Assembly: GCF_910596095.1 (NCBI RefSeq)
Contig: NC_056534.1
Location: 11,238,490-11,302,489 of the forward strand
Source: Thunnus maccoyii
Taxonomy: Eukaryota > Chordata > Actinopteri > Scombriformes > Scombridae
Direction of reading: 5' to 3'
DNA: 64,000 nucleotides
This document shows, piece after piece, positions 48,511-61,767 of the stretch (the first letter of the stretch is position 1; the number at the start of each line of letters is the position of its first letter). The notes under the pieces are model-generated. The model did no database searches and was not told the origin of the DNA. It saw nothing but the letters and a program-made list of their open reading frames with translations. The position numbers and the translations under genes were made by a program.

Positions 48511-50976
48511 CAAGATACTCTAAAAAATCTCCCTGAGAGAGATGTAAACATACTCAAATTAAAGCTGACACTTGGCAATTTGTAATATAGTAGTTCATTG
48601 TTTTATCTCAAACTGAATGTGCTGAAGCATTTTGGTACTGTGCTCACTCTGCTGTAAACGCCTCCTTAGGACATAATAGAAACTGTTTGCACTGATTCAT
48701 TTTGAAAGAGCAACGGCCAATGGGGAAACTCCAACACTGGGCCGGCCGACCAATGGTGTATAACTTCATCACTCAATGAGTCAGTCAGTGACGGACAGAC
48801 ACTTGGGGTAATAGGGTTGGTCTGTGGCTGTCTAGCCAAAAATGTGTTAACTGTCCAAATACTTACTGTCTGGACTGTATATAGTCCATCATTTGGTCAG
48901 ATCACCATAAATACTAAGTTAATAAAGGGTTACAAGAAAAGTACAGATGACCATAAATACAAGACATTACAGTCAAGTTTTCCTATTTTTTTTACCAAAT
49001 AGGTTACAGTATAACCTATTTAATCCATCAACATGTAAAAATCCCAATTTTTCAATAACTAAATACAACCTCATGATGAGGGCTAAATAGCTCAATACAT
49101 TAGATGAATAAAGCATGCTATATTTGAGAGAAATTGTTTAATTTTGACAGTATGACCAGTGACTGGTCTGCACATAACTGTGTGTGTGCTCTCAAATATG
49201 GATATTTTTCACTCTGAGACAACGTGAGTAAAAGAGAAGCCGAGAGGAAAAGAAGAGTGTCTGGTGAGTTTGCTTTCGTGCTCCCTGATGTGAAATTAAT
49301 TCAGTGCCACACACAAACTGCTGGCCAGTGTTTGTCTGCTATAAGGAGCAGATGGTGGCAATGGAGACACCCTGACGTCACACACATCATCATTAATCTC
49401 ACACACACATATGCACACAACAAAATGTAAAAGCTTAAGATGAACAAATGTTTTTGTGCAGTACAGTTACTCTTATTACTTTGCGAGTAAAAGGACTTGG
49501 AATATTTTGTTATTCGAAGACTTGGTAAATACTGGGACAGTAATCAAACCATTAAAATAAATAAATGCATATAAATCTATTTTAAAAACTTTTATATAAT
49601 TTTATGTCATATGTCAAGTATTAGAAAAGAGGGAACAAAGAAGGGTTTATGTGTGTGTCTGCATACACGCCTTATGACTGATCATGTATGGTCATTGTAA
49701 AATATCACTAAGCAGAATCAACTTATCTTGTGTCATTAACTTAACATAAATATAGACGTTTTATGAATTTTAAGTTTATCAAACTTTAAATTTCCATTTT
49801 AAGACACATTTCTCAATTTATGAACATGAGATAGTGTTTTGCCTTGAAATGTTGAGCTGAATAAATGTACTGCTAAATAAAGTTTGAGGGTTAAAACTCC
49901 TCAGAGACTCTTATTGTTTGTAGTCTGAAGAAAACAGTCGGAAACTTGCTGTGTGTCTGTAATACCTGTTCAGATATCATCTTAAACTCGGCATTACCTG
50001 CAAGTGTTACTTGAAATCACAACTAGTTTGGGAGTTAGGCCTAATTGTGGTCCTGTATCCAACTTAAACAAGTGTGATGCCTTCAGTGCACATACACTGA
50101 GAATGGACTTTTCAGTGAAGGAAGAGATTTCTTGTGTTCAGCAGTTAAACTTCTGAAATGAAAAATATGTGCATATTCATAGATTCAGGATTTTTCAATG
50201 AGAGAAGGAGTAGATGTATTTTTTTAAGAATTTCTAACTAGGCATTTTTTGGGGGAAAAACCATATTAGACACAAATTATTATTCAAACCAAAGTATCTT
50301 TATATATCTTAAAACGTGTGAAGGGGGGATCTTTAACTTTAACAGTCAGTTTAACAGCAGACAGACAGACTGTCAAGAAGCTCTGCAGATAAACTCAGGA
50401 AAGCTGCTACAGGACAGCACTAATGGGGATTTTACTGGGATACGAATGAGCCCTACATTCAAATAAATCCTACAGAATGTGGGTTGTAAATATGTCAAAC
50501 AAATCATTAATCATGTCATTAATCAGTGTCAACTCTGCTGTGGTGGCCAAAAAGTGATACAGGAAATAAATAAGTAAGTAAGACTGATTAAAAATAAGTA
50601 AATTAAAATGTTCCCTAAAAATACTAAATTAATAAAGGAAATAAATGTGCTTTTTTTTAAAAAAAAAAAATCATATTATTTTTTTCTACATTTAAGTATT
50701 TATTTATGCATTTCCACATTTATTAATTTCCATATTTGGGTCCCCATACTCCACAGGGATATCAAAGAAAATTTGAGGCAGTTTGAAAGTAGTTCAGCTA
50801 GCTTACACAAAGGTAATTATCCAACAAGGAATTAAGACATAAAAAATCAAAACATTAAGAAGAAAGGGTGGGACTCACCTGAGGCAGACTAAGTGCAACT
50901 AAGGCTGATGAAAGAAAAAGAAGAGTCACATTTGATGAAGTTATGCTAAAATTGATCTGTACAACATGGCCTCTCG

Positions 50977-51018
50977 AGTGGCGCCACCCGCTGGTCAACG
51001 GTTACAAACGGCGCCACT
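50977..51018. promoter_or_regulatory. CTCF-like motif inside a short inverted repeat
   Basis: AGTGGCGCC (50977-50985) and GGCGCCACT (51010-51018) are inverted copies with a 24-base spacer. The minus strand reads CCAGCGGGTGGCGC, one mismatch from the CTCF core CCASYAGRKGGCRS. It lies about 440 bases upstream of the chtf18 start codon. Confidence 0.35.
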
Positions 51019-51229
51019 AGTTGTAAGATTTTTACAGGCTAATAGAAAAAAATGCATTTATCGTCTTAGAGTCACTGTCACTTTTTTAAGCTTCATGGTG
51101 AATAATATGTATTAAAACTCATGTAAAGGCTACAGACTTAAAATCTTTTCTACATGAAAAGGATAGAATAAATTTACCGTAATATTAAGAATATTAGACT
51201 CCGTGGTGCATGATGGGAGTTCAGGCGCA

Positions 51230-51438
51230 GAGAAGAGTTTCAACAACCAATCAGAACACGGAGCAGTCGCGTTACCCGGATGTAATACTTCACAACAAAA
51301 AATTGCCGGGAAATCTTTTCTGACAGAGCGGCTGCTTGAAGTCGCGAATGAAATATTTATTTAAAAAAAGCCTTGTGTGTGTTTGCCGTTCGTTACAATA
51401 ACTTCAGCGTGTCTAGTTTACACCGTGTTACAGTCGAA
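51230..51438 (+). promoter_or_regulatory. chtf18: chtf18 promoter region
   Basis: The stretch is locally CpG-containing, has a CCAAT box (AACCAATCAGA, about 51244-51254) and an E2F-like GCCGGGAAA (about 51305-51313), and ends at the chtf18 ATG. CCAAT plus E2F elements would fit an S-phase gene. No TATA box was seen. The start site is inferred only. Confidence 0.4.
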
Positions 51439-54400
51439 ATGGATGAATATGATGAACTTTTCGACATACAGGATGACTTCGAAGAGCAGTTCGCCGACGA
51501 GCTGGAAGTGTTGGCTGAGATGGAGGGTGAGGAAACCTGATGTTTAACTAATGTTAGCTAACAAGCTCAAGTAGGACCTTTAACAGTATTGGAATAAGTA
51601 CTCAGATGCTTTACTTAAGGAAAAAGTACCAAGACGGCAATGTAAAAATGCTCTATTACAATTCAATTCAATTTTATTTATATAGCGCCAAATCATAACA
51701 AAAGTCATCTCAGGGCACTTTTCACATGGAGCAGGTCTACACCATACTCTTTACAGAGTAGTACAGAGTTCTAGACCATACTACTATTACAAGTAAAAGT
51801 CCTGCATGAATAATCCTACTTAAGTAAAAGTACATACATAAGTTATTAGCAGCAAAATGTAGTTAAAGTATGCAGTAAAAGTAGTGGTTTGGTCCCTCTG
51901 ACTGATATATTAGCATCAGTGTTAGAGCAGCATGTTACTGTTGTAGCTGCTGGAGGTGGAGCTAGTTTGAACTACTTCATATACAATTAGATGGTTTAGT
52001 CCAGTGGTTCCCAACCTAGGGTCGGCCCTTCCAAAGGGTCACCAGATGAACCTGAGGGGTCGTGAGATGATTAACGGGAGAGGAAAGAAGAAAAAACAAA
52101 GTCCTGATACACAAATCTGTTTTCAGCCCAAAGCTGAAAACAGATTTTTCTAATCTTTGATTTTTGGTGAAATATTGAACATTTATTTTATGAAACCATG
52201 TGAGAAGTTTAGAGGGAAAAATCAATATTTGGTGGATCTGTTAACAACTCATAGACATCTGAAATGTGACCCCAACTACACACTGCTTTTTGTAAGATGT
52301 CAAAAAGCAAAAAAGTTGGAAACAACTGGTTTCATCTTTAACAATGTGTTGTATTTTAAAAGCTTGTTATATCATCTATTGTTGGGTAACTAGTAACTAA
52401 AGCTGTCAAATAAATGCAGTGAAGTAGAAGTATAAAGTAGCTCAAAATGGAAATACTCAAGTAAAGTACAAGTACTTCAAAATTGTACTTAAGCACAGTA
52501 CTTGAGTAAATGTATTTAGTTACTTTCCACCACTGAACTTTCAGGTATAATTCACAAATACCAGGCATAGCAAGACCTAAGATCTAACTCTTCTTTTCAT
52601 CTCCATACATCTCACTCCTGACCTGTGAACCCAACTTAACTTCATCATAAACATTCAAACACACACTCAGAAGTTTCTGTTGGTGTCTAGTTTCTAGATG
52701 ATGCACTAAACTCTCGACTGTGTAACTGACACAGCTCTGTCATACAAGAATTTAACAAAAACATTTTGACAAAAATCTCCTTTGGCACTCAATTTATATA
52801 GTTAATATAGACAACAAAATTGTGGGTCAGAAAAAAACATAATTTTGTGTTGCAGAAAAGTATTTTGTTCTTCTTTCCAATCTCAATCATCTTGTGACCG
52901 ACCCTGTTTAATTTTGATGATTGATTTTGATGACGTTTAGTCATTTGGTCAGAATATAATTGCCACTGTCTCAAGGTTGCATCTTCAAAAGAACTTTTTT
53001 TGTGCGTCCAGCAGTCCAAAACCCAAACATATGTAATTTACAGTGTGTGTTTTTGCTTGTTCGTCTCAGTGGAATCTCCCAAGCCTGGAAAGCGTCAGAA
53101 GCAGGGTCCAGGAGATGATATATCAGACATCGAGCACCTGTTGTCCGACCAGCCAATCAGTGAGTTCACCCTGGAAGTACATGTCATGTTTTGTTCTTGT
53201 TGTGTTTATTTGTCGTTGTAAGTTTGAACTTTTAACCTGATCTGGTTCTGACAGCGCCAAAGGCAAAGCGTCAGAAGCAGGATGCAGGTGTAGCCAAGCG
53301 ACTTTTCAACTCATCGCAGATTCATGAGAGCAAAGCCCCGTCACAGGGTGATGACATCACGCCCCCGTCCTCTCCAGAGCAGTATGTCCCCCCTCACAAC
53401 CTCAGGTAGGAGAGATGGATGATGGTAAGAGGGGAGACTGTAAGAACTTAGAGAGGGACAGGAAAGAGGGTGACAGGTGACAGTATGGTGAGGGTTTTGA
53501 GCATTAGTTGTTTTTATACAATATACTTGGTTTTATATCTAGTGTATGATTGGACATGACAAACATTTTATTTAGTATTTACTCATGTTTATTTTACACT
53601 CTGTACATACAGCAACTGGTAACAGAGAGGTGCATTTAGTGGTAGATCTTACTGCTCTCTTAATATTTAAAATATTTTAGGCTTTTTGGGAAAAGTCAGA
53701 GATGGGAAGAGATTTTAGTGCAAAAACATGTTTTAATAATAATCAAACAATTACTCAATTAATTCAGTAGTCTACTGACAGAGTTGATTGATGCCAATTT
53801 TGATTATCGGAATTGGCTGCAACCAACGATTATTTTCATTACTAATTAATCTACTGATTATTTTCTTGATTGCTGATGTATAAAATGTCAAAAAAATAGT
53901 GAAAACAATTTCCTGAAATCCAAGATGACATCTTCAAATAGCTTGCCAACCAAAAATGAAAATGACAAAGATATTCAGTCAAATGTCACCAAAGACAAAG
54001 AAAAGCTGCATAGCCCTACAATCCAGATGCTGGAACCAGGAAATATTGGGCCTCTTTCCTTGAAAAATGACTTAAACGATTAATCAGTTATCACAATAGT
54101 TTCAGATTATTTTTGTGTCGACAAAACTAATTCATTAATTGACTAATCGCTGCAGCCCAAATTGGATTAATTGGATAAATTGATTTCATTTTTCTTTTTT
54201 TCATTTCATCATGCAAAAAAAGCAATTTAAATACATAACTTTGGCCCCTGGTAGCCTGTGATGGGCATTTATTATCAGTCATATTTTATAGATTAAACAA
54301 TGAATCTAATATTTATATCAAGCCAGAAAAATAATTATTGTCAGTTACAGCCCTCGATACACTTTAATAAACTTCTGAACATGTTTGTGTTCTAGGTCTA

Positions 54401-57400
54401 TCCCAGCTGTGTTGGATATCAGTGGCTTTGCTACGATCCCAGAGTCTCCCAGACGACCTGCCACAGCGGCGACATCCCTGCATGTGCTGAAGAGACCCCC
54501 TTTAGAGGGAGACTACATCAGCGTGACAGACTCATCAGGGTGTCGGGTCTACCTCCGTCAGAAAGAAGACACAGGGGCAAAGGTTAAACTCCTCAGTAGC
54601 TACACATCTGTGATGTCGACTCTTGTATATTTTGTGCAACACCAAGTTTAAACCCTGATTTACTGGTAGTGTACAGTCGCTGTGGTGTCCAGTGCTCATA
54701 TATTTTATATTAATGTATTATTCTGTGTTTGCCTGAATGTCTGCAGGTAGTGGACTCCAGAATGGTACCAAACTCCCAGGGTAGTCTGGGACTGCTCGCA
54801 GTGCCAATAAGTGTGCTGAGAGAACAAGAGGCGGAGAGGGTGAGTGTCAGAGCGCCTGTTGTTGGTTATAATCTGCCAAATAACCTGCACCTAACACAGT
54901 GTTTACACTAATTGGTCATGTGTGCTGAAGGTTTAATCGTTATCTGTAAACATCTGATTATGATGAGCCAAATATAGAGATTATTACAGAAAGATTTGAG
55001 GATATCTAGTGCCAAGAAATAAGCTAATTGTCTGATATAAAACAATTTATCTGAGTAATCCCATTTTATAACCAGCAATAGTTTGATATTTTTAGATGAT
55101 TGCATCTTAAACAATTCAAAATTATTAATGTTTTGAAAAAATGCTAATTTGACTTCATTATTTGACTAGTTTAAACACTGAAAAACGCCAGGACACATTC
55201 TTCGTATGCTTTCATACTTGGCTAATAAACAGATTCTGATTCTGAAATAAAAATACAGGTCCAGAAAGAGCAAACAGCAATTTGTGTATGTAGGATGTAT
55301 TTTAGACATCCTAAATGAAAAAATGTATTTAAATTTAGTTCCAGTGAATTCCGTTGAGACTGCAAATTTGTATCAATTTCTGCTCTTCCTCTCTAAAAAT
55401 CATGCAGCGTCATCAGCAGGTTGTGGAGGAATCACAGCGTCTTACAGAGCTGCTGACCAGGTAACTCACTACCTGTCTCTCTCACACACACATACACACA
55501 CACACATACACACACTGACACATTAAGAATATGATTACATGCAGTACTTGTTGCTTAATTGTCTTTCTTTGTTTGTGTCACATTCCAGCAGCGTGAACGA
55601 TGCGTTTGTTGAGCCTGAAAGCAGAGAAGAGGAAGAAGAAGGTGATCCTGAAGACTCAGAGGGGCGATGCTCTCGACTCTGGGTGGACAGATTTTCTCCG
55701 CGGCACTACACAGAGCTTCTCAGTGATGATGTAAGTCTGTATAACTCTACGCCCACGTCTACATACATACTTTAAGTGAATAAAACCTCTTTCACATGAA
55801 TAGAAGTCTTTTGTGAAAACTGATTAAGTATCCTACAGTGACGCAACTTGTTTGTGACTGTTTCATTGCAGTTTACCAACCGCTGTCTGCTCAAGTGGCT
55901 GAAAATGTGGGACACTGTTGTTTTCGGGAAAGAGAGGAAGTCCCGCCCCGTCCGATCCGACAGACAGGCTCCCAACCAGAACTCATCCAAACCCAATCAA
56001 ACCAATCAGAATCCAAATCGCTTCAAGACCAAGATTGAGATGACTGAAGAGCTACTGGAGGCTGAACTGGACCAGTACAAACGACCCAAATTCAAGGTAA
56101 ACACACCTGCAAACTCATGATGATACAGTTTCAATTTAATGACCTTTAGTTGTTCTAAAAGAGATCATTTATTTTGGGTTTTTTTTTTTTTTTTTTTTGT
56201 AGGTGGCAATGCTGTCTGGTCCTCCAGGTTTGGGGAAAACCACCTTGGCTCATGTTATAGCAAAGCATGCTGGGTACAACGTGGTGGAAATCAATGCCAG
56301 GTTAGACGAGCAGCAGTAAATCACAAAGCTTTGGTTAACAGTAATCGTCCTGCGGTGACCTTATTGTTGCTTTTTTTGCAGTGATGACCGCAGCTCAGAG
56401 GTTTTCCAGAAACGCATCGACACAGCGACACAGATGAAGTCAGTTTTAGGAGCCAATGAGAGACCTAACTGCCTCATTATTGATGAGATCGATGGAGCAC
56501 CTGCGGTATGTCCTGGACTGTTTAAATCAGTAAAGACCAGCAAAATAACTATGACTGATATAAAAATACACTTAAATCTTTATTATAAATACGCTTTTCC
56601 TCATCTGTGGTGCACTGAAGGCTGCCATCAACATCCTGCTGGCAACTCTGAACAGGAAAGACAGCGGAGAGGCCGGTACAGAGTCTGGGAAGAAGAAAAA
56701 GAAGAAGGAGTCCATCCTGCTTCGGCCAATCATCTGCATCTGTAACGACCTGTAAGAGTGACTTATGTTTAACAGCAGCATCGAGGTGGAAATTGTGGAA
56801 TTTTTTTGTTGTGGCGCTGTGGGCGTTTTAATTGCTCAATATGTAAATCATGAGTTTTATTTACTGCTGCTCTCTGATTGACTCCTTCTCCTTCTAGTTA
56901 TGTTCCAGCTCTCAGACCTCTGAGGCAGCAGGCCTTCCTCCTGACTTTCCCCCAGACTCAGCCCTCCCGCCTGGCACAGAGACTGGCAGAGGTCCGCTCC
57001 CACATTCAGACACACACACACACATACATACACACACAGGAGTAGACAAACATGAAAACACTAATACGGTATGTTTTTTTTTTTTTTTTCTTTGTATGCA
57101 GGTCTCACTGCGGCAGGGCATGAAGGTGGACACAGGTACTCTGATGTCGCTTTGTGAGAAGACGGACAACGACATCAGGTCTTGTATCAACACACTACAG
57201 GTGAGTGGCATCACTATGAAGTCTGTCTGTTGTATGAGCAGCAGTAGTAGTAGTAGTACACTGTGTATCAAAATGTGTGTACTTCTCGGTGTAGTTCCTC
57301 CACAGTCGCGGCCACAAGCAGCTGAACGCCAAGACGATCCAGTGTGTCTCTGTGGGGCAGAAAGACCAGAACAAAGGCTTTTTCCATCTGTGGCAGGAGA

Positions 57401-60126
57401 TCTTCCAGTTACCACGTACAAAACGGTACAGTATGTTCTGTATAAAGGTGCCTTTAGACTTTACACAATCACAATCTGTGTCATACTGCACAATATCAAT
57501 TTGAGACAGGTCAGATTGTGCGCTGAGTGCATAGTGAATCGTAGCGCTGCGATTTAAATAGAAGAAAAAATATGAAAGCAGAGGCTCGCGTCATCCATCT
57601 GTGTGACTCTTACTGTTTGAAAATCATCTCAGACAGCCCAGAACTGCAAAGTGTAAAAGTGCCTTCAGTCTGTTTCTCTTGGAGTTTTTAAATCAGAAAT
57701 CATTTGGTGTATTTGCTGAATGCTGTGTAAACATTGCTCTTAAATAGTGAGCATGTGCAGCATAAATACAAGTCAAAAGCAAATATTTGCATGTTGACAT
57801 TCCTTGATTATAATAGTTATCAGTCATGTGGTCATTAACTATATATTTGACAAAATCAGCACAGCCAGTCAGAAAAGAGAGTAAAACATTTGGCACAATA
57901 AGAAAAGGCAGAGAATGTGTGTTTTTGTAGTTAAATGGCAAGATGTGACAAATTTTAACTTCATACTAGATGCTGACTAAACATCCCAATGTGTTTTTTT
58001 TTTTTTCAGGAAACGTATTGGTCAGGGGTTTGAGGAAACACCGGGTTCAGGAGGCGGAGTGCAGAGGTTTCAGCACATTCTACACCTGGCTTCATCTAGC
58101 GGAGAGTATGAAAAGGTTTCTCAGGTAATAAACGCAGAACACCCTCCTCACTCTACTCAAAGTAATATTTGCACTTTGCCTCAGCATTTTCCTTAAATAT
58201 TAGTACACTTAGGGTTTGTATAATACTTCATTTTATGTCTTTTATCTGATATCAGGTTGAATATTTGCATCTGTCTCTCTTCCTCAGGGCCTGTATGAAA
58301 ATTATCTGTCTATGCGAGTCAGAGATCCCAACCTGCAGAGTACATGCGAGGCTCTGGATTGGCTGTTGTTCTCAGACAGGCTGAACCACGTGATACTGCA
58401 CGGGCAGAACTTCTCCCTGATGAGATACCTGCCCTTCCTATCGGTCACATTCCACTTCCTGTTTGCTCACACGCATGTGCCCCGCATCAGCTATCCCCAC
58501 AGCCAGCAAGAGGTATTAATCACACACAAGACGTTTTAGGGAGAGAAAAAAAAGTCTAGATAATAAACAAAAAAATTCAGATATCGATCACTGAGTCGTT
58601 GTTGTGTCCTGTCCAGGCTTCCTCTCGTCTCCTCGGCAGCAGGAACGCTTTGTCCACAATGTTGGCTGACATCCCAGCATGCATCAGAACCAGGATCAGC
58701 CAGCTCAACTTGACCCTTGACATTCTCACCCTGCTCCTCGACATCATCTGTCCCAAACTACGACCTGTACGTATAAATTGCTGAAGCCAAACACCGTGAA
58801 GCACATATGTATTTATTTACACATCTGTGTCAGGTGCAGAGGAACGAGCTAATCCGGGGTGTCTGAAAGACAACAAGAACAGCTAGAGATTGGCTCTGAC
58901 ATGACACACTCGCACCACAACACTCAAAGTTGTAACGACTAACCACAATATTAGTGTCCAAAAACATAGACTCCAGTTATCAAATCTGCAAAGACAAAAA
59001 AAAACCCTATCCTTTAATTAAATAAGGAAAGAATAACTAATGGAAAAAGATGCTTGTTTAGACATCAATAGAACAATCCTAATTCTTGTCTATCGCACCT
59101 CATTTTAGCATTTTGACAATGTCTCGGTCACTCAGGATAAAAGTTTTAATGGGACCTATTTTACCAAATGTAGAAAACGTTGAAAGCTGTTTACAGTGAA
59201 GCCTGTGAGAAGTGTATGTAAGAAAAGTGATTATTTGTGAACTAACTGTTTAATATTGTTCTTAAAAACCATAGAGCATTGTCTATATGAAATACAGTAT
59301 AAAGTTTTTAAAAAGGAATAAGATTCTCACTTTTATCCAATGTAATAATGTTTGGCTGTATGTGAATGTAATGATAGTTATTATAGATTTTTTTTTTAAA
59401 CTTCTGTTTATTGGGGGGTTTGTTGCATATGTAAATACGATTACATATATAATGTAAGTATATGTTGTACATTTACTAGTGCAAAGGAAAAAGAAAAAAC
59501 AACAAACAAGACAAAAAAAGGGACGTCAGAGGTATCACCGTAAACACTCTTGTGTTATCAGATACCAGTCATGGCTTTCTCTTATTAAAATAGTCAATGA
59601 AAGGTTGAAACATATTAACCTACAGTTTTTCTAACTGTACATGTTTCATCACATTTCAGCAAAGTTAAGTGGGCTGATGATTTTTTTTCTGTTTCCAGGT
59701 TAATAAAATCAGTAACGATGTTACAAAACGTACCAAATTATTGGTTATTATAGAAAAGTTTAATTGAATTTGTACTTACAGTTTTTGGTACTCGTTGCTA
59801 TGGAAACAATTCAACTCAGTGTATTGATGTTGGATTATGTGCATTTTGTACTTCTGTTTTTATGAATATGCACGTTAATTGCTTTGGGTACATATTTATT
59901 AAGATGAATAAGTGACATTAACCGGATATGTTTCACATATAATATCAAAGTATTTAACGGTGGCTGATCTCAATCCTGTGTTTACCTCCCAGGTGAATCC
60001 ACAGCTGTTCAGCAGCAGAGAGAAGGAGCAGATGTGCGAGCTGATTGACACCATGTTGGCCTATAACCTTTCATATAGGCAGGACCGCACGCCCGAGGGA
60101 CAGTACACATATGTCCTGGAGCCGTG

Positions 60127-60180
<54 letters not shown>

Positions 60181-61732
60181 CACACTGCTGGGCTTCTCGA
60201 ACCACTCTGGTTCTCTGCATGCAGGCTTAGAGAGTAATCCCCTTAACACCTTATGTGTGTGTGTGTGATGGTGATGCTGGAGCCAACTGCAAAGCCTCAC
60301 TGGTGAGATACAGGTGGATGGAGGAACAGATGACGGGATGGATGGAGTGAAGTTGGAATGATTACAGGACTGAAATGAGAAGAAAAGAAGTGAAGTGAGA
60401 ATACTGAGGAATGTTAAAAGAAAAGACAGAAACGGAGAAGAACGAGCAGAATTGAGCGAATTGTGGCTCAAACTTGGACTCTGCTTTAACTCGAAGACCT
60501 TCATTCATCTTGGACCTTCGTTTATTGGGCTAAGGAGGACACTGGTGTTGGTAGAATGGGATAATTAGCTGGTACATCTAAGCCATGCAAGCCGCTAACG
60601 AGGAGCAGCGTGGCTCCTTCCTGCAAGCTCGCTGCAGCGAGGTGCTGGTCACCAATGACTGGGGTCTACCTCTAGTTTTGGCTCTACTGGTGCTTCTACT
60701 GGTCTACACTTTCTTGTACCTGCCCTCGTTAGCACACCACAACACCTCTCTGTGATACTTTGCGGTAAAGACTTAGGACGCGAGTGTGGGTATAAACATT
60801 CACAGGCAGCAGATACGCCCACTCCCTGCAGCACTCTTTGATTGGGCTACTTTTTAAATTTTTTTTAGGAAACTGTTGTTGTTGTTTTGTTAAACTGTGG
60901 CAGAATTATTAATTATTAGTCTGCCTTCAGAGGTTATGAGCAGGGAGAGAAAGAGTTCTTTGTTTTCACACTCAAAAGACATTTTAAACATCTAAAACTG
61001 TTCTGTGCTTTCATGTTGAACTCTGTTTCTGATCTGTTGTACAATATTCTCAGTGCTCTTAAAAATATTTGGCTTCAGTCACTCAGCGCATTAAATCCTT
61101 AACATAGAGCAAATGTGAATGACAGAAATAAATGTAATTAATGTAAAGTTAAAATAAATGTAGCCTGAATTACTGAAGTTTGTGAATTATACAGATTATA
61201 AAGATTGTCTATGTCTTCAGCTCTCATAACTAAACGGATAACATTTAAGAAGTTAAACTACTCAATATGAGCTATATTTTATTCATATTACTATTAAGTC
61301 ATTTTTAAAGTAAAAAACATGCCTCAGTTTCAGGCATTTGTGAGGATTTGATGCTATTTTTGCTATTATGTGATAATGAATTTAATATCTTTAGATTTTG
61401 CAGTGTTGCTGTAACAAAGCTGGCAATTTGATGACGTCACCTTGGGCTTTAGGAAACTGTTTTCTGGCATTTTATAGACTAAACGATTCATTGAGAAAAT
61501 AATCTGCAATGAAAGTAATCCTCACTTGCAGCCCTGATGAGCTGCAGCGTGTTTTATTCAACATATTTTAGGTGGAACTGAGTCATCCGAGTGGATTGTT
61601 CACTACAGTTTGCCAGATTCTGATAACACCACTGATATTTAGCGATAACACGCAATAAATAGCTCACAGCGTTACGTCTTAGTTATGTTATATTTATAGG
61701 CATCAGGCATGGAGTGAGAGTGTTTACTGGCA

Positions 61733-61767
<35 letters not shown>

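Larger units (their letters stand above)
46484..51438. other. slc5a10-chtf18 intergenic region (divergent)
   Basis: The 5' ends of slc5a10 (minus) and chtf18 (plus) face away from each other across about 5 kb. The region holds CA runs near 46749-46780 and 47036-47058, a TA repeat (47326-47397), an inactive L2-type LINE fragment (47553-48510) and a CTCF-like motif (about 50983). From about 48520 to 50940 I see only AT-rich sequence with no recognisable coding or RNA feature. Confidence 0.6.
51585..52535 (-). repeat. Family C MITE in chtf18 intron 1, with two nested insertions
   Basis: Family C sequence (ACTTAAGTAAAAGTACATAC, AAGTAGTGGTTTGGTCCCTC, and the right end GTAAATGTATTTAGTTACTT TCCACCACTG) is interrupted by two other elements at 51660-51790 and 52004-52335. 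The orientation is opposite to the copy at 22310. Confidence 0.7.

Noticed and set aside
48817..49430. Small plus-strand frames between slc5a10 and chtf18
   Set aside because: They are short, AT-rich, have no motif or splice support, and are not distinguishable from chance.
60121..60504. 147-codon minus-strand frame across the CA repeat in chtf18 intron 18
   Set aside because: It is mostly antisense translation of the microsatellite and of exon 18; there is no independent evidence.
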